Source: Humulus lupulus | Taxonomy: Eukaryota > Streptophyta > Magnoliopsida > Rosales > Cannabaceae | Length of the DNA: 64,000 nt | Direction of reading: 5' to 3' | Assembly (NCBI RefSeq): GCF_963169125.1 | Contig: NC_084795.1 | Location: forward strand, 95,042,911 to 95,106,910 | Part shown: piece after piece, positions 23,186 through 35,710 of the stretch | Layout: each line of letters begins with the position of its first letter | Position numbering within the stretch: the first letter of the stretch is position 1 | Program-made: the position numbers and the translations under genes | The notes under the pieces: generated by a model | Databases searched by the model: none | What the model was told of the DNA's origin: nothing | What the model saw: the letters and a program-made list of their open reading frames with translations, nothing else

Positions 23186-25069
23186 TGTAAGGGTTTGTGC
23201 CCTAAAAGCATGTGAAAAAATATTTTTAACTTAAATAAAAATACAATTTTATTATATTTAAATGTTATAATTATTTTTTTGAATAATTTATATAAATATA
23301 AAAAACTTCCATATTCATTTATGAGAATATGATCTTGTATGCATATGAGAGAATTAATATCACATATATTGAATAAAATAGTCAACAACATATTAAAGTA
23401 CAAAATCTTTAATGAATGGTTGCTAGTACGATATACTAAGCATATGAGATGCAAGTATTCTAGATTCGGATTACTGATGTGGATAGACATCTTGGTAAAT
23501 ATGCTATATATAATAGTGATTATATGTGACAGGAATGATGTGAATTAATTATCTTTATAAACTTATCGTTTGACATAAAGATTTAATTCATATTTTGAAA
23601 GATGATCATTTGTAGATCAATCGAAATTCTGAGTAATCATGAACTCCTGTTTATGTTTATTGGATCTTTTGATTCATTCATTAAGGTCTCGTCATATAAT
23701 GAGGGTAGTGATTTTTGTTTTGGAGATTCAATACCATGAATGACTGGGAGCATGATTTTACCATTATAGAATCCATGCTTTCCTAATAGATCAAATATTG
23801 GTTTCCTTAAGGAATAATTCTGGGACTGAGTAGTTATTGAGCTCAAATCTATCATATGATTATAAATTAATTATTCACTGGTGATTTAATGACACTTAAG
23901 GAACAAGAGGTAATTAGAAGGGTAAAATGACAAATCTTGACCAGCTCTAATTAGCAAACCAATTAATAGAGGACATAGCCTGATTACATTAATGGCCTGC
24001 AAGAGAAAACTCTGCAATATAATAGTATAATTACTTAGATAGAAATTCCATATTTATAGTGGAGTAATTATAGAATTAATAAAAATATTATTGAATTAAA
24101 GAGTTTGGTTAATAATTTCGCTTATTGGTGCTTCGTATTATAGGTCGATGATCCCTGGGTCGCCTCTGTCCTACATTGTCAAAGGTAAGGATGTTACAAG
24201 CAAGATTAATAGAGAAAATGACTAAATTGCAAGGGAATTAATTTTTTAGGGAAAAGAGATAATTATGTGATAATTATGTGTAATTAATTAATTAACTAAT
24301 TTTATTTGAAAATTTTATATTATTTAAAATAAATATAAATCAATGTTTGAGAGAGATAATTATTATCTTATTATAATATAATTATTCTAACTCATAGTTT
24401 TTATGTTAATTTTGGGAATAAATATATTGTCTTAAAATTAATTAGACAAACAAATGAGAAAAATTAGGGAGACAAACTAAGTGGCTCATGCCACTCACTA
24501 TCTGGCACAGTGAGTGGTGCCACTTTAGGTGCCACATCATCCTGGGATTTGAATTTTGAATTTCAAATTAATTAATTTATTTAATCATTTAATTATTGAT
24601 TTTAATTTTATTTAAACAAATAATTAAATTAATAAGCAGCTGATTAGTTTTTTGAATTAATAAATTTAAAGAAATCTCTAAAAAAAGTCATGATATAATT
24701 TTTCTAGGCCTAAAATTCTAGAACTATCTACAAGCCTTCTCTCTTCTCCACACTCTCTAGATCTCATGTGTTGAGAACATCTAGAGATCCTAAATAATCA
24801 ACAGGTGATTCCTACGTGCCCACACACATCCTTGTGAAATAGAGGAATGACTTGGAAGGCTAGGGTTTTGAGTCTTCATTGGATAGGAAGATCGTTGATT
24901 ATATTAAAGGACTCAAGGAATCTTGATAGGCTCCAAGAGGTAATCTATATTTCATCGTATGTATTGATTTAATGTATATATATATATTGAACCTGACTGG
25001 TATTAATGTTTTTTTTAAAATCCTCCACCTTCCGCTGCGTTCTTGATTTTATTATATTTAATTCCAACA
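23186..25069 (+). mobile_element. Copia 3' LTR
   Basis: It is preceded by a purine-rich tract (AAGAGGGAAAATGGGAAAT, 23167-23185). It starts TGTAAGGGTTTGTGCCC and ends TTTAATTCCAACA, 1,884 bases. The minus-strand copy at 39664-40857 starts (right end) TGTTAGGATTAATGCCC and matches most of the first two thirds. No gene is present. The open frames at 23158-23548 and 23637-23855 are chance within AT-rich sequence. Confidence 0.88.
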
Positions 25070-25189
25070 TAAAGGCACTAGAAAACTGTATGTGCATTGG
25101 AATCATCCCCAAAACAAGGAAAAATGAAAATACTATGGGAAGATATATGACGAGGATGTAACCCACTTAGAGTATGCAAATTTTTATGA

Positions 25190-26870
25190 ATACCTCTCCA
25201 TCCAAAGTGTAATATTTTGCATGGGATTTTGATTGCGCAAAATATTTCCACCATATCGAAAGAGACTCACTCGAAGACAAGGGTAGGAATCTATCAATAG
25301 TCATAGCTAGATTATATCCATTTTTAACAGAATAATTTCCATGGTTGATATAATGTCAAAGCCATGAGCTTGAATGTTCAAATGGTGTAATGGGAATGGT
25401 AAAAATATTATGAAAGTCTGAAGTGTTGAAATTTTGCTGAATTAGTCCCCTCTTTCATATACTAGGCGATTCTATGAGATCTGATACTTTCATAGTATTA
25501 GTTGTTCCTCTAGAAATCAGTAGAAATGAAGGTGGCCTTGGTATCCAAGGATCATAAAAAACCCTTGTGTCTATTCCTTTCCTTATTCTCATATTAAACC
25601 CTTTTTTAGTAAGTTTCTTCCCCAAATGATGTTATTCCATGTCAAAGAAAGATAATTGCCTTCCCTAGATTCAAAAAGCTTGTGTTTAAAAAATATCTAG
25701 CCTTTAGTAATTGCAAAATGAGAGACGTTGGATTCATCAGTATTGCCCTTGCTTGTTTAGCTAACAAAGCTTGATTATATTGGAAAAACTTTCTAAACCC
25801 CAATCCTCCATCACATTTCAGTAAACAAATCTTTTGCCAAACTCGCTAATGAATTTTTCTTTTGGATTCGAAGGACACCCACCAATATCGTGCTAATAAC
25901 CCCTCAATCTTATGGAACATTCCTTTTAGAATTCTAAAGTAGGACATAAGATATGTTGGCATAACTTGTATGATTGCTTTTAGAAGGATTTCCTTTCCTG
26001 TTTGAGAGAAGAGTTTTGTTTACCAGGAATGTAAGTACAACCATATTTTGTTGTTCTAAACAAAATTGTCTTGTTCTCGCCCCTCCATCATAGGTAAACC
26101 TAGACAAGTTTCTATAGTATCACTCATTTGCATATTAAGGGAGGAAACATAGAGAGTATAAACTTGATCAGCAATATTTGGGGAAAAATATACTAGAGAT
26201 TTATTGAAGTTGATCATCTGAAACACAAAAAAACAATAAATTCTTCAATACCAACACTATAACAAATAAGAACCTACTATAACTATTATTGAAACTTATA
26301 ATCATTCTTTCCCTGAACATTATGAATAAAGGAAGAAAATGTTGTCGATAGATTACAATGATATTTCAAATGCTTGAACAATAGGCAGACTATCATCGAC
26401 AAAGAAGATATGGCTTATGGAAGGGGCATTTTTGGAAATTCTTATGCCTAATATATCTCTTCTACTTTCTGCTTGATATAGTAATGTTGAAAATCTTTCA
26501 GCACAGATTAGGAACGGGTACAGAGAGGAGATCTCCTTGTCATATGATCCTTGAAGGAATCACTTCACCATAAATTTGACCATTAATTTGGAACAAATAA
26601 AGAACTAAAAGGACACATTTCATTATCGCAAAGATCCATTGTTGCTTAAAATTCAACTTTCTAAGCATTTTTCAATGAATATCCCCTCCACTTGATCATG
26701 TCCAATTTCATTTTTGCATAACATCCAATTCCTTTCTTAAGTCTAAAATTGTGTAGACACTCATAAGCGATAAGCACATTGTCTGTAATGAGTCTGCTTG
26801 GAACAAAAGCATTGTGCGTAATTGATAATTGATGATAAGAAAAGCTTTTAGTATATTGATTAACACCTTT
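25190..26870 (-). pseudogene. LINE (L1-type) reverse transcriptase relic
   Basis: No long open frame survives, but minus-strand translation gives the landmarks in order. AFVPSRLITDNVLIAYECLH lies at about 26760-26820, followed by HIFFVDDSL at about 26385-26412, where plant LINEs have the FADD active site. AIQVMPTYLMSYFRILK lies near 25925-25985, then GMFHKIEGLLARYWW at 25875-25925. Together these are diagnostic for plant L1-type elements. The 5' part with the endonuclease is missing on the right, where an LTR-like piece begins. Confidence 0.82.
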
Positions 26871-26879
26871 AATTGTAAT

Positions 26880-27783
26880 AACAAAAATTATTATCTTTCT
26901 TATAAGCTTCTTAAATATGAACTTAGATTTTTTTTTATGTTATAATATATACTTGAGTGGTGGAGTTAGAAAGATTGCTTTAAAATATTTTATAATAAGA
27001 TATGATTTTATGACTTAGTAAATAATTATATTTTGGGCAATTATAATTAAATATTTATGGAGGTTATTTATTTTATGGAAATTGGAAGCTTATGATTAAA
27101 TTAGTATATATTTTTCTCTAAGAAAATAAGAATTTATAATTTATGTACACATGTTATTTGATTATAGATGTTGTATACATGCAAGCAACATTAATTTAAG
27201 TCCCAATTATTAAAATTTACTAGGCTTGGCCAAAATCTTCTATAGCATAAGTTATTTAGAATTTTTCATAAATAAATAAATAGGTGCAAAACTTAGATAG
27301 AAGAACAAAGTCTTACTTGATTGAAGTTCAAGCTAGGTGGCATGGAAAGCTTAGAAATAGGCAAAGATGGACTAGTTTTGAACTCAAGGAGCTATGTGTC
27401 AATCTAAGCTTACTAAGGGGAGAATAAAAGACTAAGTTGTGAAAGTCAAATACTATGTAGAGAAAATAGGTGATAGTTGAAGCTTGTTTGAGCATTTTGA
27501 AATTTCAAAACACCTAGGTGTAGGCGTGAGAGACTTTGTGGAGAGAATAGTGGGGACTTTGACTACATGTTGATGCATTTGAGTATGTGTGGCATCAAGT
27601 GAGTATGTGTGGAGAGGAATAAGGAATAAGGTTTGGGTTTAGAGCCTATAAATAGAGTCATTCAACTCTTCATTCTTCACACAAAAACAAAGCTTCAAGT
27701 GCTCTCATTTTAAAAAATTACTTTTGCCCAAAGTTTCTTCTTTTTCTCAATATTATTTCCTCATAGTAATATCATTTTAAAAA
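26880..27783 (+). mobile_element. LTR-like fragment (same family as 51108-52902)
   Basis: From about 27040 this is a close match to 51135-51860, sharing GAAGCTTATGATTAAATTAG, TAGGCGTGAGAGACTTTGTG and AGCCTATAAATAGAGTC. The last is a TATA box, at 27648-27655. The copy stops at 27783, where minus-strand copia integrase begins, so it has only the U3 part. The better-preserved copy ends with TTAGGGTGTTACA like the gypsy LTRs here, so this is probably a gypsy LTR. Confidence 0.65.
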
Positions 27784-30477
27784 ATACTCACACCCACCTC
27801 TTGCTTGTACATTGATTGGACCACAGACATCGCTGTGTACAGAGAAAGGACGTCTGGTCATTTAACCTTCTAGACAAGATTCACAAACCGGAAGAGTTCG
27901 AACTCTTAGTTCTCCCAAGGGTCCATATTTTGTTAACCGGTTTATCCTATCTAGACCTATATGACCAAGTCTAAGATGCCAAAGATATGTGTCATCCTCG
28001 TTTGAAACTTTTTGTCTTTTGTTTCCTTGCGGTTTTGCTACTTTAAATAATTATGAATTATTGAGCATTCGTTCATTTTAATGAAAGCGATAAAGTCCAA
28101 ATTTTCAATTGCATGTCTAAAGAAAAAATTTAAGAATAATCAAATTATAAATAAAATATTCTAAAGTTATTACATGCAATAAAATTGCAAATTAACTAAA
28201 CATTTTTCAAACAACAATAACATTTTCTTTTAATAAAACTAAAGAATTTTAAATAAATGGGCTTTCTTTAATGTTTTCTTGAACTAGATGCTTTTCCTCT
28301 TTTCCACTTTATGATCTTCATTAGCAACCTTCTTGAACCGTTACATTCATCCATCTACACAAAAGAATAAACATCGTTAGTGGACCCTGAGTTAAGAGCT
28401 CAGAATGACAAATTTCTTTCCACTTAGTTATAAGAACAAATAAATAATATTTACCTTTCTTATTCTTCATAAATTCAGCGATCATTTCACGCTTGGCCGA
28501 TAGAATTTCATTCTCATAAAACCACTTATCATATATATGTCCATACGAAGCATGGATGGCCTCCCATATATCATATGCAGATTTAAGGTTTTGTAGAGTA
28601 TTTTTGGTCTCTATATTCACTGATTGGAGAAAATAATACCTAGCCATATGATTTATTCTTAACCACTTGGCGTACTCAAACTGATCAATCACTGAAGCAT
28701 CTATTGGTGGTTCATCGATTGGAGGTGTTTTAACAACATCCATCAAATTATCTCTTAACAATAATATATCCATATCATGCCTCCAAAATACTATATTTTC
28801 ATCATAAAGTTCAACCACTCCATTACAGTTGTTTTGACATATTTTAACTAAAATAAAATAAAAAACAATAATATTATCATTTGGAAAAATATCAATGTTT
28901 TGGAAAGTAAACATGATGCATGAATGCAAAAATTAAAACACATAAATTAACATTTACTTTTCCGAAATAAAACTACACAACAAATAAAGTGCCGCCTTAG
29001 GGTCGTTCAAGTTAATACAGATAGCTTATAAGACAATCTTACCTTTATAATTTAAAACTTAAAATAACTCTTTATATTCCCTTTTAAATATAAAATTTTG
29101 CTGGTTTGGTCAAGATGTAATTATCCACCGCAAAAGCTTAATTACATCTTTGTAAGTGTAACCCATTTTTTTAGATTTCATGACATAACTTAGAGAGTAC
29201 CGCATTAGGGTTGGTCAAGCCTAAAATACATCACTTCCTCCTATCTTCGTAAGAAGCCAACCTTGGTAATGATATGTCGAGAAACCTTCCTTAGGGGGAC
29301 GGAACCAAAGCCGCCTCGAGGCCCTATTCATATCTCACGGTGTTGTACTAATAATGGAGACCATAGGTCACATTGAGATGTTCACCTTCTCCCACTTACT
29401 ATTTAAAGTTAAATGTGTTTTATTAAACTAATCAATTAATTTCAAATTAATTACTAGTTTATTAATAACCCTATGAATGCAATTAATTACAAAAATCATA
29501 ATTATTAAAGAGCCTGTTTTATAATTAATGTGATCTAAATAATTACCCATTACATTCATCTAACTTTACTAAAATGCTTTTTACATAAAGTTGGTTATCT
29601 TAAAGGCCTATAAAAACTATTGCCTTTATTATGGTGTGAGTTACCAAGTTTTAACTAATTGAATACTTAGTAGTTTACATGCAATTGATTTCACCAAAAA
29701 CAATTCATATAAACAAATAGGACAATCCTAGATAATCATGTTTCTAAAAGATGCATGTTTAATGAGAAACTGTGTGGGATTTCATGAATGGCATGTAATT
29801 GACTAATGCATGATCATGTTATCAATCAAACATCAATGAACATTTATTTAAATAAATACAATAAATAAACAATAAATGATGAACCGAGTACTTATGGGTA
29901 TTTCTAAGATTTACAACACTTTGAAAAATTAGAAATAAAATTGCAATCTAAGCCTATGTGGCTTTCAAGACTCTCAAAGAATGCTCCTCCTCTCCTTAAG
30001 GCTTTCTTGCTAATCTTGTGGAACTTTGTTTTGCCCAACTTATTAATTAGAAACAAATTTTCTAATTAATTTATTCAATTAAAACTAACTTTTAATTATA
30101 TAATAAATTTTGTCAAATTAAAATAATTATTTAAACTTAAGATATTTAAATATCTTAACCAACTAAAAGATATTTTATTTTCTAATAAAATAAAATAAGA
30201 TTATTAAACTTTTAAATTAATATAATTTAAAAATTAATTAAATAAAAGATATTTTATAACAACTTAGCCTGGGGCATGCGTGAGTGAGGTAGCCATGGGG
30301 CTGGTGCGTGCGATTGCAGGAGGCTCGGGCCGTGTGCCTCTTTGGTGCATGGATCGAGTCCTCTTGTTTTTCTTTGTGCACAAATTTTTCAATATAAATT
30401 TCAAGAAATAAATTTATAAAAAATCCTATGCCCTTTATGGCTTACACAAGATCTAGAAAAATAATAAAATTCCTAAC
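27784..30477 (-). mobile_element. Minus-strand copia element: leader, gag and start of integrase
   Basis: It reads right to left. The leader (28950-30477) matches the plus-strand copia leader, gag is at 28321-28929, and the pre-integrase and integrase start is at 27784-28010 (DDTYLWHLRLGHIGLD, then VCGPINVQARGG). The element is cut at 27784 by the LTR-like piece. At 30477 it is cut by CACTA element A, about 165 bases into the leader. Its 5' LTR resumes at 39664-40857 beyond the CACTA, with the LTR 3' end and the first leader bases missing. Confidence 0.82.
28321..28929 (-). pseudogene. Copia gag, longest surviving copy
   Basis: A 202-residue open frame. Its middle reads FEYAKWLRINHMARYYFLQS, then TLQNLKSAYDIWEAIHASYGH, the core of copia Gag (UBN2 type) with its W...N and IWE signature. 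The first 45 residues (MHSCIMFTFQNI and on) are probably untranslated leader, and the C-terminal 30 residues do not fit the family. The zinc knuckle that should follow is lost before the integrase piece at 28010. No neighbouring gene depends on it. Confidence 0.75.
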
Positions 30478-30800
30478 CACTACAAGAAAAAATGCTTTTA
30501 ATAACACCGAAAATGTGTTATCAAAACATATCATAACACTTTTTGATGTGTTAAGACCGACTATGTTATCGTAGGTCAGGGTACTTTACATAACACTTTA
30601 TCATTGTTATACAGATGTGTTATTATACTGTCAACGATAACACAATTTCTGTGTTATTTTAATAAATAGATAAGTGTTTAATTATGTTATTTATAGTCGA
30701 TTATATAACACATTTCAATACTTATAAATTTGTGTTATACTACACTTTAGTATAACACATTTTTTGTGTTATACTACACTTTAGTATAACACATGTGTTA
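30478..30800. repeat. CACTA left terminal and subterminal repeats
   Basis: The terminus is followed by repeated short motifs on both strands: AATGTGTTATC, CATAACAC, GTGTTAT, TATAACACA. CACTTTAGTATAACACA occurs twice, at about 30742 and 30777. In En/Spm elements subterminal motifs bind the transposition protein. The same array occurs at 50430 and 53079. Confidence 0.78.
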
Positions 30801-31280
30801 TATTAGCTTAGAGAAACATAATCTTTTTTTACTTACACAAAACTAGGAAAACAAATATGAAAGTTGAAGCCAAATAAGGTAACATAAATAGATTTTTATT
30901 AATTCCTCAAAATGTAATTACAATATTTAGTCTACTAGTCTAGGCTTAAGAAATCATATTACAACATAATTTATGCCCAATTCAGATTCCTTTATCACTA
31001 AATACAAAACAAGAAATGTATACAATAATTAGTGAAATACATTCTTCCATTCTAAAGGCCTCAACTACAAATGTTGTCAAGAATTGTTCTAAAGAAATCA
31101 TCTCAATATACCTGCACATTGTAAAAAAAAAGTCCTTTTATTATTAAGAACATAAGACTTAAGCTAGTTTCCACCTGTAAGCATATAAAGTTTAAATTAA
31201 ATTTGTAATAACTCCAAAACTTGACGAAACAGCAGGGTATAGCAAGATGTACTACCATGCAAAACGACTGAAGCAACAAA

Positions 31281-31298
31281 ACATATTGCTTCTTCCCT
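31281..31298 (-). pseudogene. DPH5 exon remnant in element A
   Basis: After a splice acceptor (TTTTAG), the minus strand reads RGKKQY, the start of the DPH5 exon that is longer at 54073-54148 in element B. It then departs into unrelated sequence. The intron and upstream sequence (about 31300-31440) also match element B. So A once carried the same captured piece and has lost most of it. Confidence 0.6.
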
Positions 31299-31748
31299 CT
31301 AAAATTAAACAAGAAATACAGAGAAAAACAGAGAAAAACTCAGAACCTGCATGCATAGGAAGATCATGAAATTTCTAGGAAGTATGAAGCATAAATGTAG
31401 AAAGACAGCTCTGACGTACTGACCTGTTCAAAAAATAAAAGTGTTACTCAATTATGAACTAAACAACCAAAAGAACCCAAAAAAATGGATGCCACTAAAC
31501 ATTAATATGAGATGAAGGAAAATTTTGCACAATACATTAGTTACGTGGAGGATCAAAATTAGCCACAACAACAAAGGCATTGACAGACAGGCAACTGCAA
31601 GTGCATGCAAATAAAAAGCAAGAAATAAAGAAAATAAAACAGAAAATAACTGCTAAGTATATTGGCTACCTCGTGAATAAGCAAGCCAGAATAAGAAGAG
31701 AAACATTCATATAACAGCAAGCAAAAAATATCCATTTCAGAATTTTAC

Positions 31749-31821
31749 CTCGTCAGCACTATGAATTAGAAATGTTCCTTTTGTCTCAGTTGCAGAGGTA
31801 TCCACACCACCAACAAATATC
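31749..31821 (-). pseudogene. Captured exon of CCT theta chaperonin (CCT8)
   Basis: Minus-strand translation reads IFVGGVDTSATETKGT, then FLIHSADE. It is flanked by a TTCTTAG acceptor and a GAG|GTAAAA donor. The GGVDTSATETKGT stretch is characteristic of the theta subunit of the cytosolic TCP-1/CCT folding complex. Only this exon (73 bases) is present; the neighbouring CCT8 exons are not seen. It lies about 450 bases from the DPH5 remnant in the same orientation. A product cannot be made from it alone. Confidence 0.75.
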
Positions 31822-31949
31822 CTAAGAAGACCAGCTGATACAACAATAGACCTGTGTTATTTAAAAAAAAAACAGAAATTGCTGCCAAATTCAATTAAAA
31901 AACATTATCTTATTTTTTAATAAACTATTTTCAATCAATATATGTATAT

Positions 31950-31980
31950 ATTTAAATATATATGCGTGTGTGTGTAAGCT
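31950..31980. repeat. AT-rich microsatellite with (GT)n
   Basis: ATATATTTAAATATATATGC followed by GTGTGTGTGT; simple sequence inside element A with no other sign of function. Confidence 0.7.
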
Positions 31981-32134
31981 TGAAATATAATTATATTTGT
32001 GGTGGAGAGCTCTCAAGAGCCATCCACCATAAAGATAACATGAACATAATTCTTAAATGTTGTTAAAAAATTGTACTATTGAAGAACCCACTGTGTCACA
32101 TGAAGTATAAATCAATTTCACAGTCATTAGGAGA

Positions 32135-32195
32135 AAAGTATCCAGTCAGTTTCACAATCAGTTTCACAGGTAGTTTCACAATCAGTTTCACATAA
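32135..32195. repeat. Short tandem repeat of CAGTTTCACA units
   Basis: CAGTTTCACAATCAGTTTCACA and close variants (AGTTTCACA at roughly 10-11 base steps) occur about five times inside element A. It is a local microsatellite-like expansion. Confidence 0.65.
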
Positions 32196-33613
32196 AAGTT
32201 TGTGATCATTTTAATTCAAAAAAGTAAACGATATTTATATATAATCATAAAGATATGATTGTGTTCATATAAATATAAATATAATATTGTGCTCTGTTTC
32301 TTCAAACAGAGAAAATGGTTATAATATGCAATCATTTATAATAGAATGAGAATACCCAATAATTTTCAATGGATGCTTACTGAGAATTCAAGTGAGAGTA
32401 GGCCTCACCTAATTCCTACAATGTAAACGCATAAAAATGGAGAACATTAGTACAAGTAACCAAAATTATATGTACTTTTATATTCACCATGTCATTATGT
32501 TTCATGAACCTATAGTAAACACAAAAACATCATAGAGAAGAAAATAAGAATCAAGACCCAAACCAACACTAAACTATTATCCCTTTTTTTCCTCAAGAAA
32601 TGTGAGCTAAAACCCTAAAGAAAACATACCCATAAAAATAGAAGAAAAAATAAGTATAAACATTAAGTGCTAGAAGATTAAATTCAAAAGGGAGATAGGG
32701 GCATTGGTAAGAAGATTAAATTGACTATATATGATTAAGAGCAAAAATATTAGGCCAAATGTGACTTGAAGTAAATCAGCAAAAGCAACCAAGAATGAAT
32801 ACAATAATACATTTTTAATAGAGTTATTTTACTGTGTTATTGAAAGTAGACTTAAGGTACAATAAAATAAACTAAAAAAAGAACGCCATGGGTCATGAAG
32901 TTCCATAAACTAGCTGATTATGTTAATGCCTCATTTTCTATTTTGTTGCAAAGATCATACAGTTGTTGAAATTAATCATTCTTTGTTTTTCCCTAGATCC
33001 AAATAAAGTTAAACAATCCAGTGTAGCTAAGAATAAAAAATCCAACTAAGAGGCATAAACAATTAAAGCTCAGTAATAAAAGCAAAATTTCCCACTTAGT
33101 GAAAATGAAAGAAACAAAGTACTCTATCAATACCTAAAACTTAATGAAAATGAAAGAAACATTCAGTAGCATAATTCTAAAGCACAACAGACGACTTTCT
33201 TCTTTATACCTTGACAAGGGCTGATGAAAGTCATCCTTTTGTTGGTCGTTCGTCTTCTAACATGGTCATATCAGCCTATTAAGAAAGAAAAATCTAAGCA
33301 TATGAATTTTCCACATAACAAACTAAAATACAGAAATGAAAGTGAATGAGAAAATCAGAGAGGATAGAGAATGAATGAACTGAACTTTATTGAAATATAT
33401 AGAAGTGTTAAATAGAAGAAGAGAATACATCACTTATAATGAGCTAAAAATTCGAGTAAGACTAACAGATTCATAGAAAACCATAACAGATCTAGCAGCT
33501 ACCACTTAATAGATAAAATTTGTAGTAACAAAAGTACTACAATCTTTCCATTAATCATTTATAGTGTGCACAAGGGAAATAAAAAGCCCACTTGTTTAGA
33601 TGATGTTAGAATG

Positions 33614-33716
33614 CCCTGTATAAAGCCCTGACAGTATATCCATGGAGATCAGAAGCATTGCTTGTCTCAATAATAAGGGCAGGCCATACATCATCTTTTA
33701 CATAATTTCCAGCCTC
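33614..33716 (-). pseudogene. Captured exon of AP-1 gamma adaptin
   Basis: After an acceptor (GCTTAG) the minus strand reads EAGNYVKDDVWPALI, then ETSNASDLHGYTVRALYRAF, and a stop follows. This is the helical-repeat region of the large gamma subunit of the AP-1 clathrin adaptor, which sorts cargo at the trans-Golgi network. The family piece ends abruptly after RAF with no clear donor, which suggests the capture breakpoint lies there. It has the same orientation as the other captured exons of element A. Confidence 0.8.
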
Positions 33717-34483
33717 CTAAGCATGGCATAAAAATCAGAAACTTCTTAGTTAAAATAAAAACTCATCTTATATTAGTCCAATTAAAGTTTATTACATTTA
33801 TATTGAGAGTCAATACTATTATGCTTAGATTCACCATTGCAATTGCTCAAAAGGGAGCACCGCTGTCGGGTTTTATTTGCATAGAAAAATTCTAGTTCTA
33901 ATTTACATAACTATAAGATAGAAAATGGTACCTTAAGAAGAGAAGTATGAATGGAAAATATTAGAAAAGCATACATAACAGTTAAACTGTATGATTTGCT
34001 ACAAATAAAAGAAATAAAGAAGGAAACTCATGTCTATAGAAATCAAAAGTGCAAATAGGCTTGTGAGAGACTAGCTAAATATAGTTGGAATTCTGCGTTG
34101 ATAGTTAATTGAATGCTCGTGAGAAAGCAACCAAAATAAAAGGCTTACCATTATTTTGTACCAGCAACTACTATTGATATAGTCAATCATATCATCATAT
34201 ACTTTGACATCCTTATGAGTTAAAAATAGATATTAATAAATCAAAATAACTATTTTACAAGAGCTTCAAACTAATTATAGACCACACTATTTTCTGTTTC
34301 CCTGTTTTCAAAATAAAAGCAAAAAGTACTAATAGCCTCAAATTTGATGTTCAATTGTACTTTATAGACCAGATTTTTTTTTGGTATGAACCAAGCCTCA
34401 AAGAAGAGAGCACTAACACTTCATTGATTAAATAAACATAGTGAACACTACAAGATCCTGAGAGATTTGGTTATGCAGATTTA

Positions 34484-34806
34484 ATGGCCTTCTCCTTAGT
34501 GGCAGTAAGTGAAGTCCTTGATGATGAACCTAAGAGTTTTAAAACTGCTATTGCTTATAAGGACAGAAAAAATTGGCTTACAGCCATGGATGAGGAGATG
34601 AAATCTCTATATGACAATAAGACATGGAGTTTAGTAAAAAGGCCTACTGGTTCTAGATTGGTAAGCTGTAAGTGGATTTTCAAGATTAAAAAAGGAATTC
34701 CTGGGGTTGAAAAAGGCAGATTCAAGGCTAGGCTTGTTGCTTGTGGGTTCACACAAAGGGAAGGCATTGATTTCAATGATGTTTTTTCTCCAGATTTTCA
34801 AAGAAT
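34484..34806 (+). pseudogene. Copia reverse transcriptase fragment in element A
   Basis: The open frame reads KNWLTAMDEEMKSLYDNKTW, CKWIFKIKKG, then FKARLVACGFTQREGIDFND and VFSP. This is the N-terminal part of copia reverse transcriptase, from a different lineage than the copia elements around it (CKWIYKKKKGVYGK there). It ends at FSP and runs directly into an LRR-like stretch. It is on the plus strand, opposite to the host gene pieces. The open frame has no internal stop, so the acquisition may be recent or by chance well kept. Confidence 0.85.
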
Positions 34807-34905
34807 TTGATTCATATGCCAGATTTATCTCAAGCTAATTTGAAGAGTCTATTTCTTAAAGGCTGTGAGAGTTTGGAAGAAGCTCCTTCACTCAAATTTC
34901 AACAA
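34807..34905 (+). pseudogene. LRR fragment of a TIR-NBS-LRR-type resistance gene
   Basis: Directly after the copia piece the plus strand reads MPDLSQANLKSLFLKGCESL, then EEAPSLKFQ. The pattern PDLS-x-A-x-NLK-x-L-x-L-x-GC-x-SL is typical of leucine-rich repeats in TIR-type NLR immune receptors of dicots. Only one repeat is visible before the sequence becomes asparagine- and isoleucine-rich and AT-biased. It cannot act as a receptor. Other LRR proteins are possible sources, but this GCESL form favours NLRs. Confidence 0.6.
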
Positions 34906-35255
34906 ATTCTTGCTCACAAGTGTTTTACAAAAGAAAATATAGTAGCAGAAACAAATTACAATATCAATTATAATGATATAGATTATAATCACATAAATTT
35001 ATTTTGCCTTTCTGTTCATCAAATAAGTTTGTGGTTTAATCACTAGTTGGTCAAAAAATGACTGCAGTACACGCAATTGAAAAGTAGCACTTATAGTAAG
35101 AAAAACATACCTCATCAAATGGAAGAGTACTAGGCTTGTCCAACAATTATTGTTGCAACCTCTGCAGAAGGAAATTCAGCCAAATTAAGGGATAATAATA
35201 CAAGAGATTGCAACTCTAAAAATGTTTTAACTGAACATCAGCCTCAACATCATAG

Positions 35256-35451
35256 TCAGATGGTAAGATCTTTAAATGCCTCGAGCTTACCGTTTGATGC
35301 AAGAGATTCTGCAGTTTGTCCAACTACCGAATGGTTTCCATTTTCTGAGTTGTTACTTTGGTTGTACACAGAGTTGGGCATGGCAGAGCTGAGTCTGCCC
35401 TCAAAGTATGTGGAGTAAGGAGAGTACTTGGCACATTGCTCCTTCCATCCT
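35256..35451 (-). pseudogene. Captured exon of an unrecognised gene
   Basis: A splice acceptor (TTTTGTAG) opens an uninterrupted minus-strand frame. It reads GWKEQCAKYSPYSTYFEG, then RLSSAMPNSVYNQSNNSENG and NHSVVGQTAESLASNGKLEAF. Codon use and the lack of stops look exonic, and the composition (Ser, Asn, Gln) suggests a disordered region of a regulatory protein. I do not recognise the family. It lies 260 bases from the thiolase exons on the same strand. The 3' boundary is unclear. Confidence 0.5.
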
Positions 35452-35710
35452 ACAAAAAAAAAAAAAAACATTATGCCTCTTAAATGCCTGTATCATTTGG
35501 ATCAAATAAGCATCTTCTATCAAGTACTTGGCTTAATAATAACCCTCATCCCAGTCTCTAAATAATAATCCTACTTAACACAATGTAAGGCAACAGCAAC
35601 AATTTCCCATGTGTACCACCAGGCACCATGTTCACTAGATATATATAGAGTACCTGAGCTATGTTTCAGCAACAGTAAAACAGAACTAGGAAGCCAATTC
35701 ATTGGAGTAC

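Larger units (their letters stand above)
14769..25069 (+). mobile_element. Ty1/copia element, plus strand, with broken 5' LTR
   Basis: The order is a partial 5' LTR (14769-17886, containing a solo LTR), a long leader, gag, integrase, reverse transcriptase, RNase H and the 3' LTR (23186-25069). Integrase before reverse transcriptase identifies the copia superfamily. A start at 14769 corresponds to about 23950 in the 3' LTR, so roughly the first 760 bases of the 5' LTR are missing. They were displaced or lost when the minus-strand gypsy element inserted. A minus-strand relative lies at 27784-30477 and 39664-40857. Confidence 0.88.

Noticed and set aside
34807..35046. A short NLR-related gene
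   Set aside because: Only one leucine-rich repeat is recognisable; the rest is AT-biased sequence without domain character.
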